The translations under genes were made by a program, and so were the position numbers. Positions 59,846-64,000 of a stretch of DNA of 64,000 nucleotides are shown one piece after another. The stretch spans positions 1 through 64,000 of the forward strand of contig JBGVIE010000063.1 of the NCBI GenBank assembly GCA_045122895.1, written 5' to 3'. This stretch comes from RGIG1934 sp045122895. GTDB lineage: Bacteria; Bacillota; Clostridia; Lachnospirales; Lachnospiraceae. The notes below the pieces were generated by a model. That model was given only the letters and a program-made list of their open reading frames with translations, was not told where the DNA came from and made no database searches. The stretch's first letter is position 1. Every line of letters starts with the position of its first letter.

Positions 59846-60337
59846 ATGAGTCAGGAAAAAGTGGAAAAATACAAACAAGAGAAAGCAAACCGCAAGAAGA
59901 ATATAAAAAAAGAAAAGCGATTACATATTCTTCGTGTAATATTTTATTCATTGATTGCTCTTGCAATTTTAGGATTTCTTGGTTGGTCAGTGTATGACAA
60001 GTTCCTAAGAGAAGATGAAACACCAACTACAATGTCTCAGGAAGAATGGTCATCTATGTTAGAAGAATATATGGCAACATATGTTCCTACAGAAGCAGTT
60101 ACTGATAAGAATGGTGAAACTGTTACCGAGGCTATGACAAACGAACAGGGAGAGACATATACAGAAGCAGTTACCGATGAAGAAGGTCAGACTGTTACTG
60201 ACAAGGACGGCAACGCTAAGACAGCGATTGCTACTCAGGTAGTTACACAGACAGTTGCTACAACAGAATCATCTGAAGCTAAGAGTTCATCAACAGAAAA
60301 AGCTGATGACAAAGAAACATCAACAGAAGCTAAATAA
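59846..60337 (+). CDS. Single-pass membrane protein with acidic Thr-rich repeats
   Basis: 163 residues, not recognised. The N-terminus is strongly basic (about 10 Lys/Arg in the first 26), then one membrane helix near 28-47 (ILRVIFYSLIALAILGFLGW), so the C-terminus should be outside. The outer part contains three tandem 12-residue repeats at 82-93, 94-105 and 106-117 (TEAVTDKNGETV, TEAMTNEQGETY, TEAVTDEEGQTV), then a Thr/Ser/Glu tail. This is typical of a surface stalk or linker. AGGAAGGA precedes the ATG. Own promoter and strong terminator. Confidence 0.72.
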   Translation: MSQEKVEKYKQEKANRKKNIKKEKRLHILRVIFYSLIALAILGFLGWSVYDKFLREDETPTTMSQEEWSSMLEEYMATYVPTEAVTDKNGETVTEAMTNEQGETYTEAVTDEEGQTVTDKDGNAKTAIATQVVTQTVATTESSEAKSSSTEKADDKETSTEAK

Positions 60338-60371
60338 ATAAGTAACACTATCTATCAAGAATAGATTGTTC

Positions 60372-60419
60372 ATATCAGAAGAGGCTGTGGCTTATATGAG
60401 TCACAGCCTCTTCTGATAT
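60372..60419 (+). terminator. Strong terminator
   Basis: ATATCAGAAGAGGCTGTG pairs perfectly with CACAGCCTCTTCTGATAT (18 bp) around a 12-base loop; TTTTTG follows. Ends the gene before it. Confidence 0.9.
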
Positions 60420-60433
60420 TTTTGCCACATATA

Positions 60434-60466
60434 CAAAAAATCCTGGTATTATTTCTAATACCAAGA
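60434..60466 (-). terminator. Terminator of the 60496-60912 gene
   Basis: Minus strand TCTTGGTATTA, four-base loop, TAATACCAGGA, then TTTTTTG. Confidence 0.75.
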
Positions 60467-60495
60467 TTTCTAATGACATTAGGTCAAGAACAAAT

Positions 60496-60912
60496 TTATT
60501 CGCTCTCTTTGTACTCACAAATCTGCCCTATGTAATCCATATCAGCGTTTTTTGTATATTGCGACGGGATATCTATAGTCTTTTTGCTTTTGTCCTTCTT
60601 GACAAGAGTTATTCTATACAATGGAGAACCTAACATTTTTTTTGAAAGTGATTTCAAGTAATCATACCAGTCGCTCTCTCTTGTCTGGATACCAGACAGA
60701 TGGTCAAGACAATCTTTTATATCCTCTTCACTTGTTAATGTATTCACCTCTTTAGGACCATTGTAACAAATAATCTTCGTATACTCTGCCTTCGTGTCAA
60801 GTTTTTCATAACCCATTGGCCAGATTTCATTGGCTCTTAATATAATGCAAACTGGAATAATAAATAATAGTGTACATAAGATACCTAATATAACTTTATC
60901 ATTTTTTAACAT
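60496..60912 (-). CDS. Hypothetical anchored extracytoplasmic protein
   Basis: 138 residues, not recognised. One N-terminal membrane helix (about 7-25, VILGILCTLLFIIPVCIIL) without a lipobox at a suitable place. A small outer domain has YTKIICYNGPKEVNTLTSEE, RITLVKKDKSKKTID and a C-terminal CEYKESE. The domain pattern suggests a compact alpha/beta fold. AGGGGGA precedes the ATG. It has its own terminator. Confidence 0.68.
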   Translation of the reverse strand: MLKNDKVILGILCTLLFIIPVCIILRANEIWPMGYEKLDTKAEYTKIICYNGPKEVNTLTSEEDIKDCLDHLSGIQTRESDWYDYLKSLSKKMLGSPLYRITLVKKDKSKKTIDIPSQYTKNADMDYIGQICEYKESE

Positions 60913-60940
60913 ATTACGTCCCCCTTTTATGAATATAAAA

Positions 60941-61017
60941 TTTTACAGTTTATCGCTCACGAATGCAAGCATTCATCGCAATTAACTGTAAAAATATGCT
61001 TGGCTCTGAACAGTTAC
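60941..61017. repeat. Nested palindromic repeat behind argS, possible terminator
   Basis: TTTTACAGTT (60941-60950) pairs with AACTGTAAAA (60984-60993). Inside is the palindrome GAATGC-AA-GCATTC (60961-60974). An additional arm TTGGCTCTGAACAGTTAC (61000-61017) matches the repeat arm at 55952-55969 and overlaps the argS stop. The AACTGT segment could pair with either flanking ACAGTT. On the minus strand TTTT follows the main hairpin, so it may terminate argS. Confidence 0.6.
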
Positions 61018-62789
61018 ATCCTTTCAGGTGCCGAAAAACCGAGTAAATCAATTCCTGTATCAAGTACTCTCTTTGTTAATTCTAACAGCATAATATAACT
61101 TGCCTGAACCTTTTCATCTTCTTCACCCATAATCTTTGTCTCATGATAAAAGCGATTGAAAGCGTTAGCAATATCATAAATATATGCACACAGACGATGT
61201 GGCGCAAGTTCCTTCACTACACCCTCCATAACTTCATTGAATTTTGCAAGCTGTGTCATCAATGCTTTTTCACTTGCATTATTCTCAGGTGATAAGATTT
61301 CTGATACGATATCTCCCGCTATCTTTCCTGTCTCTGCATATTTTGCAAGAATCGATTTAATTCTTACAATTGTATATAAGATATATGGTCCTGTATTTCC
61401 CTCAAAAGAAGTAAATCTGTCAATATCAAACACGTAATCTTTTGATGCCTGATTTGATAAATCGCCATACTTAAGTGCAGACAATCCAACTATTCTGGCT
61501 GTTTCTCTAGCTTCTTCTTCCGATACTGACCTGTTTTCCATAATCTTGTTATAAACTGCATCATTTATATCTTTGATTAAGTTCTCAAGACGCATCACTC
61601 CGCCATCTCTTGTCTTAAATGGCTTTCCGTCTTTTCCGTTCATCGTACCAAAGCCGTTAAAAATAAGCTCTGTATTTTCACCCATAATAGACGCTTTTTT
61701 AGACACTCTGAATACCTGTGTAAAATGCATCTCCTGTCTCTTGTCTGCAAGATAAATCACCATATCAGGTTGAAAGTCTTCCTGCCTCTGTACAAGTGTT
61801 GCAAGATCTGATGTTGCATACAGGGCAGCTCCGTCTGATTTTTGAACTATGCAAGGCGGAATTTCCTTTGTGTCTGTCTCTTCCATTACATCAACAACCA
61901 TCGCTCCCTGACTCTCATGAAGAAGTCCTTTTGCCTTGAGCGTATCAATCAGGCCCGGAATATATGGGTCAGCATCACTTTCGCCCTTCCATAAATCAAA
62001 TTCAACATCAAGATTTCCATAATTCTTCTTTAAGTCTTCGATTGAAACATTAAGTATATGTTTCCAGATAGCTCTGTATGGTGCGTATCCCTGCTGGAGC
62101 TTAAGCGTAGCCTGATGAGCCCTCTCCTTAAACTCCTCATCAACTTTTGATTTTCCACTGGCACAAGGGTATATCTCTTCCAATTCACTTATTGTAAATG
62201 GTGCCTCACTTGGATATTCACCCGTAAAGCATTCATCAAAATATGGCAAATCTGGCTTTCTCTCTTTAAGTTCTGTTATTATAAGACCCATCTGGAGACC
62301 CCAGTCTCCAAGATGCACATCACCAATTACCTTATCACCGGAAAATCTCAGTATTCTCTTTATACTTTCACCGATAACAGCCGAACGTAAATGTCCTACA
62401 TGAAGTGGCTTAGCCACATTAGCTCCACCGTAATCTACTACAACAGTTCTGTTATTACCATTATTGCTATATAAAAGCTTATCATCTTTTCTCATGGCAT
62501 TTACATATTCTGCTGCATAATCAGGATTTAAATTGAAGTTAATAAAGCCGGGATTAACTGCCGTAACGTCAATTAACAACTTGCTTTCGCCAAGTTTCTC
62601 TACTACTTCATTTGCAATCATTATAGGTGCTTTTTTGTACTGTTTTGCAGCTGCCATAGCTCCATTACACTGGTATTCACATAAATCAGGTCTGTTAGAA
62701 ACTGTAACCATCCCAAATCTTTCTTCGTACCCATTTTCCACGAAAGCCTTCTTCAGTTCATCCGCTAATATGTCTAATAACTTCTTCAT
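61014..62789 (-). CDS. argS: Arginyl-tRNA synthetase
   Basis: 591-residue class I synthetase. N-terminal additional domain (residues 1-115) with tRNA D-loop recognition. HIGH motif in GANVAKPLHVGHLRSAVIG near residues 125-143, the catalytic core with HLGDWGLQMGLI and LIFNGFGTMNGKDGKPFKTR, and the DALR anticodon domain including FEGNTGPYILYTIVRIKS. The start was set at ATG 62789 (GGAGG, five bases); the frame extends to a TTG at 62801. It directly follows the pyrophosphorylase gene and is probably co-transcribed with it. Confidence 0.95.
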   Translation of the reverse strand: MKKLLDILADELKKAFVENGYEERFGMVTVSNRPDLCEYQCNGAMAAAKQYKKAPIMIANEVVEKLGESKLLIDVTAVNPGFINFNLNPDYAAEYVNAMRKDDKLLYSNNGNNRTVVVDYGGANVAKPLHVGHLRSAVIGESIKRILRFSGDKVIGDVHLGDWGLQMGLIITELKERKPDLPYFDECFTGEYPSEAPFTISELEEIYPCASGKSKVDEEFKERAHQATLKLQQGYAPYRAIWKHILNVSIEDLKKNYGNLDVEFDLWKGESDADPYIPGLIDTLKAKGLLHESQGAMVVDVMEETDTKEIPPCIVQKSDGAALYATSDLATLVQRQEDFQPDMVIYLADKRQEMHFTQVFRVSKKASIMGENTELIFNGFGTMNGKDGKPFKTRDGGVMRLENLIKDINDAVYNKIMENRSVSEEEARETARIVGLSALKYGDLSNQASKDYVFDIDRFTSFEGNTGPYILYTIVRIKSILAKYAETGKIAGDIVSEILSPENNASEKALMTQLAKFNEVMEGVVKELAPHRLCAYIYDIANAFNRFYHETKIMGEEDEKVQASYIMLLELTKRVLDTGIDLLGFSAPERM

Positions 62790-62801
62790 CATATCCTCCA
62801 A

Positions 62802-64000
62802 CTATAAATCTATACCATTCTGTTTAAGTAATGCTCTTGCTGTATCTACTGAATCTACTCCTGTCTTATTCTTAACAGGGGCAAACTCTTTTTCTCTAAC
62901 TACTTCGTACGGAAGACAGCTAGATAACATATGAATCATATCAAGAATTAATTCCTCAAACTTATAACCATTTGGTTCTTCCGGTGATATATGCTCACCA
63001 GACTCATTCATATATGGAATCTTCTTCTCAACAATATGTACCGGCATCCTGGCATCAAGGATTTCATCAAGTGCATCCATTCTAAATACATAATTAAGGA
63101 TTACGCCATAATTATATGCTGGATCTCCTGCCTCATCCTTCGCATCTCTCATCTCATCTGTAAGCTCATAATACTCAACTATTGATGGTCTGTTATCCTC
63201 GTTACACATTACACCGACTCTTTCATCAGGACTTGCTTTTCTGACAACCTTAGAACCTGATACACAGCCCGAATCAATTGTTGCACCAATAAATTCAGGA
63301 TCTGCAATTCTCTGTAAAACATTATCCACTGAAAATACATTAAGCCATTCAACACCCATTGATTTAACTTTATCAATCAATCCAAACGCATCCATTGATG
63401 AGAACCATCCACCATTTCCATTAGGAGATGATGAAAGCTTTCCATAATCTTCTATAAGCACTTTTCCATCGTAAGCAACGCTTGGTGCCATCTTCTGTTT
63501 AAAGAACATAACAAAATCTTTGTCATACCCAAAGTAATTGTGTTCTTCAAAAAAAGCAACTGTATCATCATTGTTCTTCTCACTTGTCATAATAAGAATA
63601 GGAACATACGCTCCGGCTTCCCTTACAACATCTAAAAGATTCTCAATAAGTCTCTGGAAAATAAATACTTCCTTAGTCTCACCTATGTTAAACATTCCCT
63701 TTGGCTTGTCAAATCCAAGTCTTGTTCCCTGACCACCTGCCAATAAGACTGCTGCAACCTTACACTGCTTAATTGCATCAATTCCTATCTGATGATATTT
63801 AGCCCTGTTCTTATCTATATCCTTAATCTGAAGAGCTGCAAGAGGTGTTATAACACCCTTCTTCTCATCTTCATCAGACATATGTTTTTTTAACAAGTCA
63901 AGTAATGAAAAATCAAGTTCATTAAGCTGCATATCATATTCTTTTTTTTGTGCATCACTTAAATCATCATATCCGTTAAGTAAATGCTCCTGTCCATACT
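62802..64000 (-). CDS. UDPGP-type nucleotidyltransferase, 5' end outside window
   Basis: At least 399 residues; the frame is open to base 64000 (YGQEHLLNGYDDLSDAQKKE precedes the internal ATG at 63932), so the N-terminus lies beyond the edge. The eukaryote-like UDPGP signature VAVLLAGGQGTRLGFDKPKG is complete. Further motifs are IMTSEKNNDDT, GNGGWFSSMDAFGLIDK, LNVFSVDNVLQRIADPEF and a C-terminal KFEELILDMIH. The family makes UDP-glucose, UDP-GlcNAc or UDP-GalNAc from UTP and the sugar 1-phosphate; the pattern is closest to the UAP1-like UDP-HexNAc branch found in many Clostridia. The exact sugar cannot be told. GlmU-type enzymes are excluded. Confidence 0.88.
   Translation of the reverse strand, partial: YGQEHLLNGYDDLSDAQKKEYDMQLNELDFSLLDLLKKHMSDEDEKKGVITPLAALQIKDIDKNRAKYHQIGIDAIKQCKVAAVLLAGGQGTRLGFDKPKGMFNIGETKEVFIFQRLIENLLDVVREAGAYVPILIMTSEKNNDDTVAFFEEHNYFGYDKDFVMFFKQKMAPSVAYDGKVLIEDYGKLSSSPNGNGGWFSSMDAFGLIDKVKSMGVEWLNVFSVDNVLQRIADPEFIGATIDSGCVSGSKVVRKASPDERVGVMCNEDNRPSIVEYYELTDEMRDAKDEAGDPAYNYGVILNYVFRMDALDEILDARMPVHIVEKKIPYMNESGEHISPEEPNGYKFEELILDMIHMLSSCLPYEVVREKEFAPVKNKTGVDSVDTARALLKQNGIDL

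Noticed and set aside
1..64000. CRISPR array, rRNA operon or insertion sequence with transposase
   Set aside because: No regularly spaced repeats, no rRNA-like sequence and no recognisable intact transposase were seen in reading the window.

Overview
The window looks like a chromosomal segment of a low-GC, Gram-positive anaerobe of the Clostridia, most probably a Lachnospiraceae-type genome. The evidence is the strong AGGAGG-type ribosome binding sites, the AT-rich coding, the clostridial gene orders (trmR-trhP, ireB-ruvX-DUF1292, hrcA-grpE-dnaK-dnaJ-prmA-rsmE, ispF...cysS-mrnC-rlmB-sigH), the sporulation sigma factors SigK and SigH, and the MacB-type and CPBP membrane proteins. Most genes lie on the minus strand. 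Family assignments come from reading the translations; no database search was possible.

Left part (1-10.5 kb, minus strand): a cut-off type IV pilus pair (pilB, pilT), a small J-domain protein, a SigK-like factor whose candidate promoter sits inside the terminator of the gene before it, then a tRNA-modification/RNA-processing cluster. That cluster holds IreB, RuvX, DUF1292, RNase J, a YlbF-like protein, an MltG-like stub, TrmR and TrhP; mtaB lies upstream of it. Next come an HPr-like protein without the phosphorylatable histidine (plus strand) and a long heat-shock operon running hrcA-grpE-dnaK-dnaJ-prmA-rsmE-cysteine desulfurase-thiI behind a CIRCE operator (19.9 down to 10.9 kb).

Centre (20-29.9 kb, plus strand): four consecutive, overlapping YfhO-type GT-C membrane protein genes of about 805-838 residues each, clearly more AT-rich than their neighbours. 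They are the most striking block of the window. They end at a terminator shared with groES-groEL, which has its own CIRCE and promoter. Then come a DNA glycosylase, a HAD phosphatase, a small acidic membrane protein, an SDR pseudogene, two cysteine-motif proteins (DUF6062, DUF2225), glnS and a 1100-residue GGDEF protein. On the plus strand, mgtE is preceded by a long leader with a strong promoter and a 33-codon ORF able to form interleaved stems, followed by a DHH phosphoesterase.

Right part (44-64 kb): tRNA-Thr overlapping the end of sigH; the rlmB-mrnC-cysS block with an MraY-like transferase, GNAT, DUF2156 and IspF; a tRNA-Val/tRNA-Met unit; then an accessory locus (51.0-55.8 kb). This locus has two MacB-like ABC fusion proteins, a tiny M50 protease and the remains of a secreted-peptide gene. 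It lies between two near-identical copies of the tRNA promoter and resembles a peptide-export/self-protection system in which the peptide gene has decayed. After it come a PAP2 protein, a glycosyltransferase, a CPBP protease, several small unrecognised proteins, argS and a UDPGP-type pyrophosphorylase that runs off the right edge.
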